This document shows, piece by piece, positions 7,694-15,711 of a DNA stretch of 56,382 nt. Numbering within the stretch: position 1 is the stretch's first letter; each line of letters begins with the position of its first letter. Origin of the DNA: Chitinophagales bacterium (GTDB taxonomy: Bacteria; Bacteroidota; Bacteroidia; Chitinophagales; Chitinophagaceae). The notes beneath the pieces were generated by a model. It worked only from the letters and a program-made list of their open reading frames with translations. It did not search any database and was not told the origin of the DNA. The position numbers and the translations under genes are program-made. The stretch lies in assembly GCA_030832645.1 (NCBI GenBank), contig JAURIR010000006.1, forward strand, positions 1 to 56,382, given 5' to 3'.

Positions 7694-8392
7694 TTATAAA
7701 TCGCCCAATTGCGGCCTGATCACAATATCTTCTACACATGCTTGCGCAGAAAGTTCACTGGCTGCAACGATCATTTTTGATACATCGTCTGCCTCCAATA
7801 TTCTTTTTGGATCAATATTCATTCCGTCCCAGGAAGGGGTAAGAGTTGCACCTGGATAGATGCTGGTGACTTTTATATGGAAGGGTTTTAGCTCTTCTCT
7901 TAAATTTTTACTGAAACCATCCAACGCCCATTTGCTGATGCTATACGAACCTCCGTTTGGATATGCCTGCAACGAAGCAATTGAACACATATTGAAAATA
8001 TGTCCTGATTTTCTTTTGATCATCGAAGCTACGAGTGCCCTGGTTAGATGATAAGCAGAATATACATTTACGTTCATCATCTTCTCCAACTGTCCATCCG
8101 GTTCATTATAGGTAGCGCCCGGCTCGTAGATCCCGGTATTATTGATTAAAATATCAATTTCATTGGTTGCATTCAAAACATGGGTAGCAAATGATTTGGC
8201 TTCTTCTGCCTGAGACAAATCGGCATTGAAACTGCTGATGCTGATTGAATATTTCTGCATCAGGCTTTGTTGCCACGCAAGCGTTTTATCCATGTTCCTT
8301 GAGCATAAAAATAAATTTGCACCTTTTGCAGCAAAATGCTCTGCAATCGACTTTCCAATACCCCTTGATGCTCCGGTAATTACAACATTCAT
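7694..8392 (-). CDS. Short-chain dehydrogenase/reductase
   Basis: A classical SDR of 232 residues. TGASRGIGKSIA near the N-terminus is the cofactor motif, NNTG is the structural motif, CSIAS carries the catalytic Ser, and YSISK is the catalytic YxxxK. ELKPFHIKVTSIYPGA is typical of 3-oxoacyl reductase-like members. The substrate is not predictable. Divergent from the yjjG-like gene; a TAACTTTA element at 8406-8413, 13 nt before its ATG, may be its promoter. Confidence 0.9.
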   Translation of the reverse strand: MNVVITGASRGIGKSIAEHFAAKGANLFLCSRNMDKTLAWQQSLMQKYSISISSFNADLSQAEEAKSFATHVLNATNEIDILINNTGIYEPGATYNEPDGQLEKMMNVNVYSAYHLTRALVASMIKRKSGHIFNMCSIASLQAYPNGGSYSISKWALDGFSKNLREELKPFHIKVTSIYPGATLTPSWDGMNIDPKRILEADDVSKMIVAASELSAQACVEDIVIRPQLGDL

Positions 8393-8461
8393 AAGTCCTT
8401 TTTTGTAAAGTTAATGGAAAGCCAAGAATGAGAATCTGTATAAACTCATCTTCCCTTCCAT

Positions 8462-8469
8462 TACTTTTG
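8462..8469 (+). promoter_or_regulatory. -7 element of the yjjG-like gene
   Basis: TACTTTTG, an exact TAnnTTTG match, ending 7 nt before ATG 8477. Confidence 0.5.
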
Positions 8470-8476
8470 TACCTCC

Positions 8477-9181
8477 ATGGCAAAGAAATACGAACAAATC
8501 TTCTTCGATCTCGATCATACTCTATGGGATTTCGAGACCAATTCTCATCAAACATTGCACGATCTCTACCTGGAGATGAAATTGGATGAAAAAACAACGA
8601 GTGATTTTGAACACTTCCATCAAACCTATCATCACCACAATGCCATATTCTGGGAACGTTTCAGAAAAGGATATATCAACCGCGAAGAATTGCGCTGGAA
8701 GCGCATGTGGAGAACGTTGGTCGACTACAAAATCAGCGATGAAGCATTGGCCAAAAAAATGAGTGAACGTTATCTGGAGATTTTACCCACCAAAACCCAT
8801 CTTTTTCCTCATTGCATCGAAGTATTGACCTACTTGCAAGAGAAAAAATATCCGATGCATCTCATCACCAACGGATTCGAAAAGACGCAACATCAAAAAA
8901 TAAAGAACAGTCACATTGATCACTTCTTTAAGGAAGTTATTACCTCAGAACAGGCAGGTATCATGAAGCCCCATGCTGCCATTTTTGAATACGCGTTGAA
9001 AGTAACCGAATCATCTGCTGAAAAAGCTATCATGATTGGGGATACACTTGAAGTAGACATCTTGGGTGCAAAGAATGCTGGAATAGACAGCGCATATTTT
9101 AATCCTGCACAACCGCCTACTAAGGAAATAAAACCAACCTACGTGTTGAATAGTCTAATTGAATTGAAAAATATTCTTTGA
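8477..9181 (+). CDS. HAD-superfamily YjjG-type pyrimidine nucleotidase
   Basis: A 234-residue haloacid-dehalogenase phosphatase of the YjjG group, which dephosphorylates (non-canonical) pyrimidine nucleotides. Motif I is FFDLDHTLWDF with nucleophile Asp11 and Asp13; motif II is HLITNGFEKTQ; the motif III Lys lies in GIMKPHAAIF; motif IV is MIGDTLEVDILGAKNAG. A helical cap domain lies between motifs I and II. Convergent with psd, 1 bp between stops. Confidence 0.88.
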   Translation: MAKKYEQIFFDLDHTLWDFETNSHQTLHDLYLEMKLDEKTTSDFEHFHQTYHHHNAIFWERFRKGYINREELRWKRMWRTLVDYKISDEALAKKMSERYLEILPTKTHLFPHCIEVLTYLQEKKYPMHLITNGFEKTQHQKIKNSHIDHFFKEVITSEQAGIMKPHAAIFEYALKVTESSAEKAIMIGDTLEVDILGAKNAGIDSAYFNPAQPPTKEIKPTYVLNSLIELKNIL

Positions 9182-9182
9182 G

Positions 9183-9839
9183 TTAGTATTTCGCCAAAAC
9201 CGAAATACCGTTTTTTACCGAATCACCGATCTTAACTTCCGGCTTGGCATCGAGTGGAAGTAACAAGTCTACTCTGCTGCCAAATTTGATGAAGCCAAGC
9301 TCTGCATTTTGCTTTACTTCTTTGCCTACTTCTGCATAATTGACAATTCTTCTCGCCAATGCTCCAGCAATTTGTTTCACCAGCACAGTTGCTTTGCTGT
9401 TTTTCAATACAATGCTGTGGCGCTCGTTTTCGGTAGAGGATTTCGGATCCCATGCCACCAAATATTTCCCAGGATGATATTTGCTGTAAATAACACTACC
9501 GTTCATTGGATAGCGGTTTACATGAACATTGGCAGGGCTCATGAAAACCGATATCTGAAGTCTTTTTTCGTGAAAATATTCATCATCAAACACCTCTTCA
9601 ATTACTACCACTTTTCCATCTGCAGGAGAAACGATTTCGTTCTCTCCGTAATGAAACGTTCTGTTGGGTATGCGAAAAAAAGAAACGATGAAAAGTAGAA
9701 AAAAAACGAGGACGGTATCTATAACGTACTGTACAATCACCCAATTATTCCCGATAAATGTTGCAGACAAATATCTTAACAGCGCAACAAAAAATAGTGT
9801 GATTACTATAGTTGGTATACCTTCTTTGTGGATTCGCAT
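9183..9839 (-). CDS. psd: Phosphatidylserine decarboxylase (archaeal-type/PSD-A)
   Basis: Converts phosphatidylserine to phosphatidylethanolamine at the membrane, the last step of the pathway that begins with CdsA (13.4 kb). The 218 residues have an N-terminal pair of hydrophobic segments, the VSPADGKVV motif, FMSPANVHVNRYPMNG, and the self-cleavage motif IKFGSRVDLLLP, where the Ser would become the pyruvoyl group. The start is ATG 9839 (MRIHKEG). The ORF continues up to 9920 but would overlap the upstream gene and cross the promoter element at 9857-9864. The short form is normal for PSD-A. Confidence 0.92.
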   Translation of the reverse strand: MRIHKEGIPTIVITLFFVALLRYLSATFIGNNWVIVQYVIDTVLVFFLLFIVSFFRIPNRTFHYGENEIVSPADGKVVVIEEVFDDEYFHEKRLQISVFMSPANVHVNRYPMNGSVIYSKYHPGKYLVAWDPKSSTENERHSIVLKNSKATVLVKQIAGALARRIVNYAEVGKEVKQNAELGFIKFGSRVDLLLPLDAKPEVKIGDSVKNGISVLAKY

Positions 9840-9856
9840 TGTTGTTAAATTGGTTG

Positions 9857-9864
9857 CGAAGGTA
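9857..9864 (-). promoter_or_regulatory. -7 element of psd
   Basis: Minus strand TACCTTCG, 17 nt before the psd ATG at 9839, in the short gap after the upstream gene's stop at 9881. Confidence 0.45.
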
Positions 9865-9880
9865 ACGAATCTCAAGTCTT

Positions 9881-10969
9881 TTATATATTGATCTTCCTTC
9901 TTCTGGCAGCTACTTTCCATTCGCCTGTTACTGCTTCGTTCTGCACTTGATGCAATGATTCATGCAGTGCTACAGTTGGACAAATATGATACGGTATGCC
10001 AATTAAGATATCTCCTGGTTTGAATGAATGATCCATACCTGCTTCCAATACAAGGTGCTCCTCACTTTGTGAAATTGGTTTTAACGATGGATGCGAGGGG
10101 AAGAAAATCCTTTTTGAAATTTCATTCTCAGAGGCAATCGCCTTATGACCCAAGTCTACACATATTCTATCAGGCGCCGGAAGTGAAATGACTCTTGTCA
10201 GCACCTTTACGGCGGGCTCAAAATCTTGCTCAGAACAGATCGTAGCATAGCCTTTGTCCCAAAATATATTGGTACCGGGACTGCATTCTCTATCGGGTTT
10301 CTTGCAGTGAATAGAAAAGCTGGGAGAGCCTCCGGCAATGATGATAGGAGAAGGGAATCCTTTTGCTTTTATTTCGTCTATCAAATCATACACTTGAGAG
10401 AAACCCTCGTTACATGCTTTTTCTCTCTCAGCATAATCTAGTTGGCGATGATGTCCGTCGTATGCATGCAACCCCTTGAAGTGGAGTCCGGGCGTTTGAT
10501 GAATGGATGCAATTAATTCCATCGCTCCATCGTTTGCGAGTATTCCAGTTCTATTCATGCCTACGTTGAGATCAATGTATACTTCAATAGTGGACTGGTG
10601 TTGATTGAAATAATTTCCGATAGCAGCTGCAGAACTGATATGATCAATTACACATGCAAATTTTGATGCAGGATAGGATTGTGTAAGTTGGTAGAGTCGC
10701 TCAATTTTTGGTCCAACTGGTTGATAGGCCAGTAAAATATCCTTCGCATTGTTGCTGGCAAGTAATTCTGCTTCGGCAATAGTAGCACATTTAAATTTTG
10801 ATATGCCTGCATGGATCATCATTTGGATACCCTCTGCTGTCTTGTGCGTTTTGATATGTGGACGCAGACGATCAACATCTCCGACCATTCGTATCATTTC
10901 TTGAATATTTTTTTTAACAACAGCAGGATCTACTAATAAGCACGGTGAGTCGAGTTCAGTAAATTGCAT
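9881..10969 (-). CDS. PLP enzyme of the D-serine dehydratase / D-threonine aldolase family
   Basis: A 362-residue fold-type III PLP enzyme. The N-terminal alanine-racemase-like barrel has RPHIKTHKT (residues 36-44) with the PLP lysine. The C-terminal domain contains YHICPTVALHE with His328 and Cys330. Eukaryotic-type D-serine dehydratases bind Zn through His-x-Cys, while the characterised D-threonine aldolase uses His-x-Asp with Mn, so I lean to D-serine dehydratase-like chemistry. The ridA gene is 5 bp upstream in the same operon. RidA removes the reactive enamines released by such dehydratases, which supports the assignment. Confidence 0.82.
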   Translation of the reverse strand: MQFTELDSPCLLVDPAVVKKNIQEMIRMVGDVDRLRPHIKTHKTAEGIQMMIHAGISKFKCATIAEAELLASNNAKDILLAYQPVGPKIERLYQLTQSYPASKFACVIDHISSAAAIGNYFNQHQSTIEVYIDLNVGMNRTGILANDGAMELIASIHQTPGLHFKGLHAYDGHHRQLDYAEREKACNEGFSQVYDLIDEIKAKGFPSPIIIAGGSPSFSIHCKKPDRECSPGTNIFWDKGYATICSEQDFEPAVKVLTRVISLPAPDRICVDLGHKAIASENEISKRIFFPSHPSLKPISQSEEHLVLEAGMDHSFKPGDILIGIPYHICPTVALHESLHQVQNEAVTGEWKVAARRRKINI

Positions 10970-10974
10970 GAATA

Positions 10975-11436
10975 TTATTTTAATTCAAAAATCGCTTCTA
11001 TTTCAACAGGAACATGATCTGGTAAGGATCCCATTCCAACTGCACTGCGTGCACCCACGCCAGCATCTTCTCCCCAAATTTCTCTGAACAATTCGCTGCA
11101 GCCATTGATCACTATTGGATGTTCTGCATATTCAGGAACGGCATTTACCATGCCCAATATTTTTACTACGCGTTTGATCTTATCCAAACTTCCATATTCG
11201 TTTATCAGGGTTTTTAAAATACAGAGGCCCACATTTCTTGCAACTGCTTTTGCTTCTTCTGTATTCATGTTCAATCCAACTTTCCCTTTGATTCTATCTC
11301 CTTTTGTATCAAATGGAACATGTCCTGATGTATAAACCATCTTTTCGATTGCAATACACGACTTATAAATTCCTTTTGATCCAGACGGTTGTGGCATGGT
11401 GTCTGTTAGTGCGTTGAATTTTTCCTGTGGGCTCAT
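10975..11436 (-). CDS. RidA family enamine/imine deaminase
   Basis: A 153-residue member of the RidA/YjgF/UK114 superfamily, trimeric enzymes that hydrolyse reactive enamines formed by PLP enzymes. The conserved GARSAVG carries the Arg that binds the substrate carboxylate; SGHVPFDTKGD and the C-terminal VPVEIEAIFEL also match. The length is that of the longer RidA subgroup. It lies immediately upstream (5-bp gap) of the D-serine dehydratase-like gene, so the two proteins probably act together on 2-aminoacrylate. Confidence 0.88.
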   Translation of the reverse strand: MSPQEKFNALTDTMPQPSGSKGIYKSCIAIEKMVYTSGHVPFDTKGDRIKGKVGLNMNTEEAKAVARNVGLCILKTLINEYGSLDKIKRVVKILGMVNAVPEYAEHPIVINGCSELFREIWGEDAGVGARSAVGMGSLPDHVPVEIEAIFELK

Positions 11437-11474
11437 TTTCTTTTTTAGTTTACCTAGTGATTGATGTTGGTTGA

Positions 11475-11497
11475 CAGTTAACTGTTAACCGTTAACT
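11475..11497. repeat. GTTAAC-type interspersed repeat, copy 1
   Basis: Contains AACTGTTAACCGTTAACT (11480-11497), which recurs exactly at 19568-19585. Built from GTTAAC/GTTAACC half-sites. It overlaps the 3' end of dus and supplies its stop codon and last residues (T-V-N-S). Confidence 0.65.
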
Positions 11498-12467
11498 CAA
11501 AGCTCGAAACTCCTTTCAAGGTTTCTTCAATTTCTTCCACACTGTTCGCAGTTACCAGTTTGTTTCTGATTGGTTTGATATTGGGGATTCCTTTTAAATA
11601 ATTTCCATAGTGCCTCCGCATCTCAAGAATGCCCAATTTAGCTCCTTTCCATGCCATGGAGGTACGAAGGTGGTGCATGATTACCTCTATTCTTTCTTCC
11701 AATGTTGGAGGAGCCAACTTTTCTCCCGTAGAAAAATAATGTTTTACTTCCCTGAAGAACCACGGGTAACCAATGGCTGCTCTGCCAATCATGATACCAT
11801 CCACGCCGTATTTATTTTTATACTCCAATGCTTTTTCGGGAGAGTCTACATCGCCATTACCAAAAATTGGAATGGTAATCCTGGGGTGTTCTTTCACTTT
11901 TGCAATCCAACTCCAATCGGCATCTCCCTTATACAATTGGCTTCTTGTTCTGCCGTGAATGGAAAGTGCCTGTACACCTATATCCTGTAATCTTTCTGCT
12001 ACTTCCAAAATATTGATGCTATCGAAATCCCATCCCAGTCTTGTTTTCACCGTAACTGGAACTGCCGAAGATTTGATCACTGCCTTTGTCAATCGAACCA
12101 TCAAATCAATGTCTTTCAATACGGCAGCACCTGCTCCTTTGCATACTACTTTCTTCACAGGGCATCCAAAATTGATGTCGAGTAAATCCGGATGAACGGT
12201 ATTTACGATCTCCGCACTGATCGACATCGCTTCTTCATCGCCTCCAAAAATCTGGATGCCAACAGGACGCTCCTCTTCAAAAATGTCTAGTTTCTGTCTG
12301 CTTTTGATGGCATCGCGAATCAATCCTTCGCTGCTGATAAACTCTGTGAACATAAGATCGGCTCCGTTCTTTTTGCAAACGGCACGAAAAGGAGGATCGC
12401 TCACATCTTCCATGGGTGCTAGCAAGAGCGGAAAATCGGGTAATGTTATGTTGCCTATCTTTATCAT
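11478..12467 (-). CDS. dusB: tRNA-dihydrouridine synthase
   Basis: An FMN-dependent enzyme reducing uridines in the tRNA D-loop. The 329-residue TIM barrel has APMEDVSDPPFR near the N-terminus, TEFISSEGL, QIFGGDE, and the catalytic-Cys signature DINFGCPVKKVVCKGAGA, then HGRTRSQLYKGDADW and GNGDV. It resembles the DusB group. The last few residues (ELTVNS) are encoded by the GTTAAC repeat and are probably not ancestral. ridA follows downstream after a 41-bp gap. Divergent from the CPBP protease gene. Confidence 0.95.
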   Translation of the reverse strand: MIKIGNITLPDFPLLLAPMEDVSDPPFRAVCKKNGADLMFTEFISSEGLIRDAIKSRQKLDIFEEERPVGIQIFGGDEEAMSISAEIVNTVHPDLLDINFGCPVKKVVCKGAGAAVLKDIDLMVRLTKAVIKSSAVPVTVKTRLGWDFDSINILEVAERLQDIGVQALSIHGRTRSQLYKGDADWSWIAKVKEHPRITIPIFGNGDVDSPEKALEYKNKYGVDGIMIGRAAIGYPWFFREVKHYFSTGEKLAPPTLEERIEVIMHHLRTSMAWKGAKLGILEMRRHYGNYLKGIPNIKPIRNKLVTANSVEEIEETLKGVSSFELTVNS

Positions 12468-12477
12468 CAGAACTGCG

Positions 12478-12485
12478 CAAAGTTA
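12478..12485 (-). promoter_or_regulatory. -7 element of dus
   Basis: Minus strand TAACTTTG, an exact TAnnTTTG match, 10 nt before ATG 12467. Confidence 0.5.
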
Positions 12486-12524
12486 CAAACTTGGCGACTC
12501 TTGTTTCGTTAAATAAGATACAGT

Positions 12525-13424
12525 ATGATGAATGAGCAAAACAAGTTGGGGATCAACGAAAAAGCTGGATTGTTTCTGTTGATTGCTTTTATGGGGGTTG
12601 GTTTGGCCCTTGGCAGCACGCTTTCTCTTTTGGTTTGGAGAGCAATGGGAGGAAAGGGATTGACAGACATGCAACTTGCACTATCCAATAGTTCGTATAT
12701 CAACTTTATACGCTTAACACAAACAGTACTGGCAGCTTGTATCTTTTTTTTCTCTTCCTTGTTAGCTGTGAGGATGGTGAGTAAAAAACCCTTTACCTAT
12801 ATCGGGTTTACTGCAGGTTTAGAATTGAAAACAATTCTATGGGGATGCTTGTTGATGGGCGTTACCATTGTGTTATCCGGTTCATTGGCTACATTGAATG
12901 AAATGATTCCGCTCTCTGAGTCATTGAAAATTTATTTCAAGTCGATGGAAGATGCCTATAGCAGCCAGGTTGACTTGATGTCTAAAATGACAGGCATCAA
13001 TGATTTAGTAGTGTCGCTGTTGGTGATGGCCTTGGCTCCCGCACTCTTTGAGGAAGTATTTTTCCGTGGAGGATTTCAAAATATGATGTTCAGGGCCACC
13101 GGTAAGATGTGGACCAGCATTTTGGTTACTTCCTTGCTGTTCAGTGCAATTCATTTTTCGTTTTATGGATTTTTATCAAGAATAGCACTGTCAATAGTAT
13201 TGGGACTTTTATATGCGTATACCCAAAACATTTGGATGGCCATCATTCCGCATTTTCTGAACAATGCATTGGGTGTTATTCAAATCTATTATCTGAGAAT
13301 GAAGGGTTTGCCACTTTCAGAAGGTACCGAAGACAAATATCCTTTGTGGTGGGCACTCATATCGTTGACTGCATTGGTGATACTTTTTCGGTATTTTAAA
13401 AAATCACTCGATGGCATTCGATAA
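12525..13424 (+). CDS. CPBP (CAAX/Rce1-type) intramembrane metalloprotease
   Basis: A 299-residue integral membrane protein with about eight hydrophobic segments. The ABI/CPBP motifs are all present: EEVFFRG with Glu176, Glu177 and Arg181; FSAIH with His210; and HFLNN with His243 and Asn247. These are the presumed metal and catalytic residues of the Rce1 fold. The substrate is unknown; bacterial members often act in envelope processes. It overlaps cdsA by 14 bp, so the two are translationally coupled. Confidence 0.9.
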   Translation: MMNEQNKLGINEKAGLFLLIAFMGVGLALGSTLSLLVWRAMGGKGLTDMQLALSNSSYINFIRLTQTVLAACIFFFSSLLAVRMVSKKPFTYIGFTAGLELKTILWGCLLMGVTIVLSGSLATLNEMIPLSESLKIYFKSMEDAYSSQVDLMSKMTGINDLVVSLLVMALAPALFEEVFFRGGFQNMMFRATGKMWTSILVTSLLFSAIHFSFYGFLSRIALSIVLGLLYAYTQNIWMAIIPHFLNNALGVIQIYYLRMKGLPLSEGTEDKYPLWWALISLTALVILFRYFKKSLDGIR

Positions 13425-14304
13425 GAACGTATTTGCAACCAGAGCAAAAACTGCCATCGTATATGCAGCAGTAATGTTGGTGGGATTGCTTTGGAATGAA
13501 TGGAGTTTTTTTATTTTATTTTCCATCGTTCATGCAGGAGCATGGAAGGAATATTTAGCACTATCAGAAAAAACCATTCCACTTTTCCAGCTTCAACCTT
13601 GGTGGAAGAATATTCATTTCCCTTTGATGGGATGGGGGCTCATGCTGATGGCAACTTCAGATGTGGTGCACATTGGAGGACTTACATTTTCAATGGCAGG
13701 TGAATGGATAGTAAGAATAACATTGGTTGTACTATTGTTGCATCTGCTGGTGGAGAGAAAATTTCGTCAAACAGCTGTAATAGTTCATGCAAAAGGGTTG
13801 CTATATATTTCTGTTTCTTTAGCGTTGTTAATGAATATACGAAGCGGATGGTTATGGAACAGCGATCATAGTACCAGTGTCATTGCAAAAATGCTTTCTA
13901 CCTTCAGTGGTCAGGTAATTACGTTGTTGATTGTTTTTGGTATTTGGATCAATGATACCATGGCGTATATCATGGGCTCTTTGATTGGTAAAACTCCACT
14001 CTCAAAATGGTCGCCCAAGAAAACCTGGGAGGGAACTATTGGCGGAATTGTTTTAAGTGTTGGATTGATCAATTTAATCGCAGCACTTGCATGGAATGCT
14101 TCTATAGAAGTTTTCTGTATTTCATTGCTCACCGCCATTGCAGGCACATTCGGTGATTTGTACGAAAGTAAATTGAAACGCAATGCGGGTGTAAAAGACA
14201 GTGGAACGATTATGCCGGGTCACGGGGGGTTCCTTGATCGTTTCGATTCAATTTTATTTGCTTCCCCTGCGGTCTGGGTCCTCTGTTATCTCTTTTATCG
14301 CTAG
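13411..14304 (+). CDS. cdsA: Phosphatidate cytidylyltransferase
   Basis: Makes CDP-diacylglycerol from phosphatidate and CTP at the inner membrane, the precursor of all phospholipids. 297 residues with several membrane spans. The signature near the C-terminus is present: KDSGTIMPGHGGFLDRFDSI, preceded by SPKKTWEGTIGG and FGDLYESKLKR. The start overlaps the CPBP gene. Its last 95 bp, which encode part of the signature, also encode the RicT tail on the other strand. Confidence 0.95.
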   Translation: MAFDKNVFATRAKTAIVYAAVMLVGLLWNEWSFFILFSIVHAGAWKEYLALSEKTIPLFQLQPWWKNIHFPLMGWGLMLMATSDVVHIGGLTFSMAGEWIVRITLVVLLLHLLVERKFRQTAVIVHAKGLLYISVSLALLMNIRSGWLWNSDHSTSVIAKMLSTFSGQVITLLIVFGIWINDTMAYIMGSLIGKTPLSKWSPKKTWEGTIGGIVLSVGLINLIAALAWNASIEVFCISLLTAIAGTFGDLYESKLKRNAGVKDSGTIMPGHGGFLDRFDSILFASPAVWVLCYLFYR

Positions 14305-15544
14305 GTTTATTAAGCTGTGGTCTTGTTCCTTGTGCTTCGTCTCTTGTTGCTTTTTGTGGTCTTGCCTGTGGCTGTTGCCTTCTCATCCCTTGTCCTCCGT
14401 CTCTTGACCCTTGCTGTTGTCCTCTTGCTCCTTTTCTTCTCTGTGCATTTCTTTCCAACGACCTCAAGCTGATTTGTCCAACTACGTCAACAAACTGCGG
14501 TTCGGGTTCTTTTGTTTTTGATACGGATGCAACTTCTTCTGTTTCCAGTTCCTCGGGTTGAATGCCTTTGCTATTGAGGGCTTTGATTTTTTTCACTGTT
14601 TCAATCGACAATGGGTATTGCTTGTTGCTATCCGGCAATGTATACCACATCAGATTTTTAAAAATATCTTTCTTGATCAGTTGTGCATTGCCTTTTGCAG
14701 TGTGCAACACATCGGCATGATCAGGAAAATGTTGCAATGCATCTAAATAGGTATCCAATTCATAGTTCAAGCAGCACTTCAATCTTCCACACTGCCCACT
14801 TAATTTGGTTTGATTGATGCTCAGGTTTTGATAACGAGCCATGGCGGTGGTAACGCTTTTGAATTCGTTCAACCAACTGCTGCAGCACAATTCTCTGCCG
14901 CAACTTCCTATTCCGCCTACTTTTGCGGCTTCTTGTCTGGCACCAATTTGTTTCATTTCCACTTTCACCTTGAAATCACTGGCATATAATTTGATGAGTT
15001 CTCTGAAATCAACTCGGTCTTCTGCAGTATAAAAAAATGTTGCTTTTCGACCGTCTGCTTGAATTTCTACTTCGCATATTTTCATCACCAGTTTCAATTG
15101 TTTGGCAATTGCTCTGGATCGGGCCAGGACTTCTTTTTCTCTTGACTTACTTTCTTGCCATTTCTGGATATCAACTTCTGTAGATCTGCGAAGAATTTTT
15201 TTGATCTCTGCACTGTCTTCGGGAATTCTTTTTTTCTTCAGCTGCATGCGAACCAATTCGCCACTTAGATTGACCGTACCCACATCGAATCCGCTTACAC
15301 CTTCAACACTTACTATTTCGCCTTTATTGAAGTGATGAAGTGTGGTGTTTTTGAAATAATCTTTTCTGCTACCGTTGTTGAAACTGATTTCTACGATTCT
15401 GCAGGAAACTGCTGGGTCGGAAAAAGGGAGATTGGCCAGCCAATCGTGCACATTTAACCTATTGCAACCACCGCTGCTGCACCCGCCGTTGCTGTTGCAA
15501 CCGCTTGGTTTACCGTCTTTTGTTCCACATGAGCCGCATCCCAT
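14210..15544 (-). CDS. ricT: RicT/PSP1-domain protein with a disordered tail overlapping cdsA
   Basis: A 444-residue PSP1 (YaaT/RicT-type) protein. In Bacillus RicT works in an Fe-S complex that promotes RNA maturation with RNase Y. A Cys-rich N-terminus (MGCGSCGTKDGKPSGC and more) and the core clusters CGRELCCSSW and CGRLKCCLNYE are visible, all plausible cluster ligands. From about residue 360 the protein becomes low complexity, rich in Arg, Gln, Gly and Pro. The last 31 codons lie antisense to the conserved end of cdsA, which suggests the original stop was lost. holB lies 167 bp upstream on the same strand. Confidence 0.9.
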   Translation of the reverse strand: MGCGSCGTKDGKPSGCNSNGGCSSGGCNRLNVHDWLANLPFSDPAVSCRIVEISFNNGSRKDYFKNTTLHHFNKGEIVSVEGVSGFDVGTVNLSGELVRMQLKKKRIPEDSAEIKKILRRSTEVDIQKWQESKSREKEVLARSRAIAKQLKLVMKICEVEIQADGRKATFFYTAEDRVDFRELIKLYASDFKVKVEMKQIGARQEAAKVGGIGSCGRELCCSSWLNEFKSVTTAMARYQNLSINQTKLSGQCGRLKCCLNYELDTYLDALQHFPDHADVLHTAKGNAQLIKKDIFKNLMWYTLPDSNKQYPLSIETVKKIKALNSKGIQPEELETEEVASVSKTKEPEPQFVDVVGQISLRSLERNAQRRKGARGQQQGSRDGGQGMRRQQPQARPQKATRDEAQGTRPQLNKPSDKRDNRGPRPQGKQIKLNRNDQGTPRDPA

Positions 15545-15559
15545 AAATAAAATTTTACC

Positions 15560-15574
15560 TGGAATTGAATTCCA
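15560..15574. repeat. 15-bp perfect palindrome upstream of ricT
   Basis: TGGAATTGAATTCCA, symmetrical around 15567, lies 16 bp before the ricT start. It could be an operator or a short RNA hairpin in the 5' leader. The rest of the holB-ricT gap (15575-15711) shows nothing recognisable. Confidence 0.3.
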
Positions 15575-15711
15575 TTTTTAAGTCCAGTAATAAAAGAGGG
15601 GGAGGTTTGAGGAAGTTACTCGTTTGACATCTCACTTTTCAATCCACACGTATATATGTTAGGTGCAAAGGGCATCTTATGGCAAACCAAATCCCGCACA
15701 ATTCTTTTTCA

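Noticed and set aside
9840-9920. Longer psd start at 9920
   Set aside because: It overlaps the upstream gene and spans a promoter element; ATG 9839 gives the usual N-terminus.
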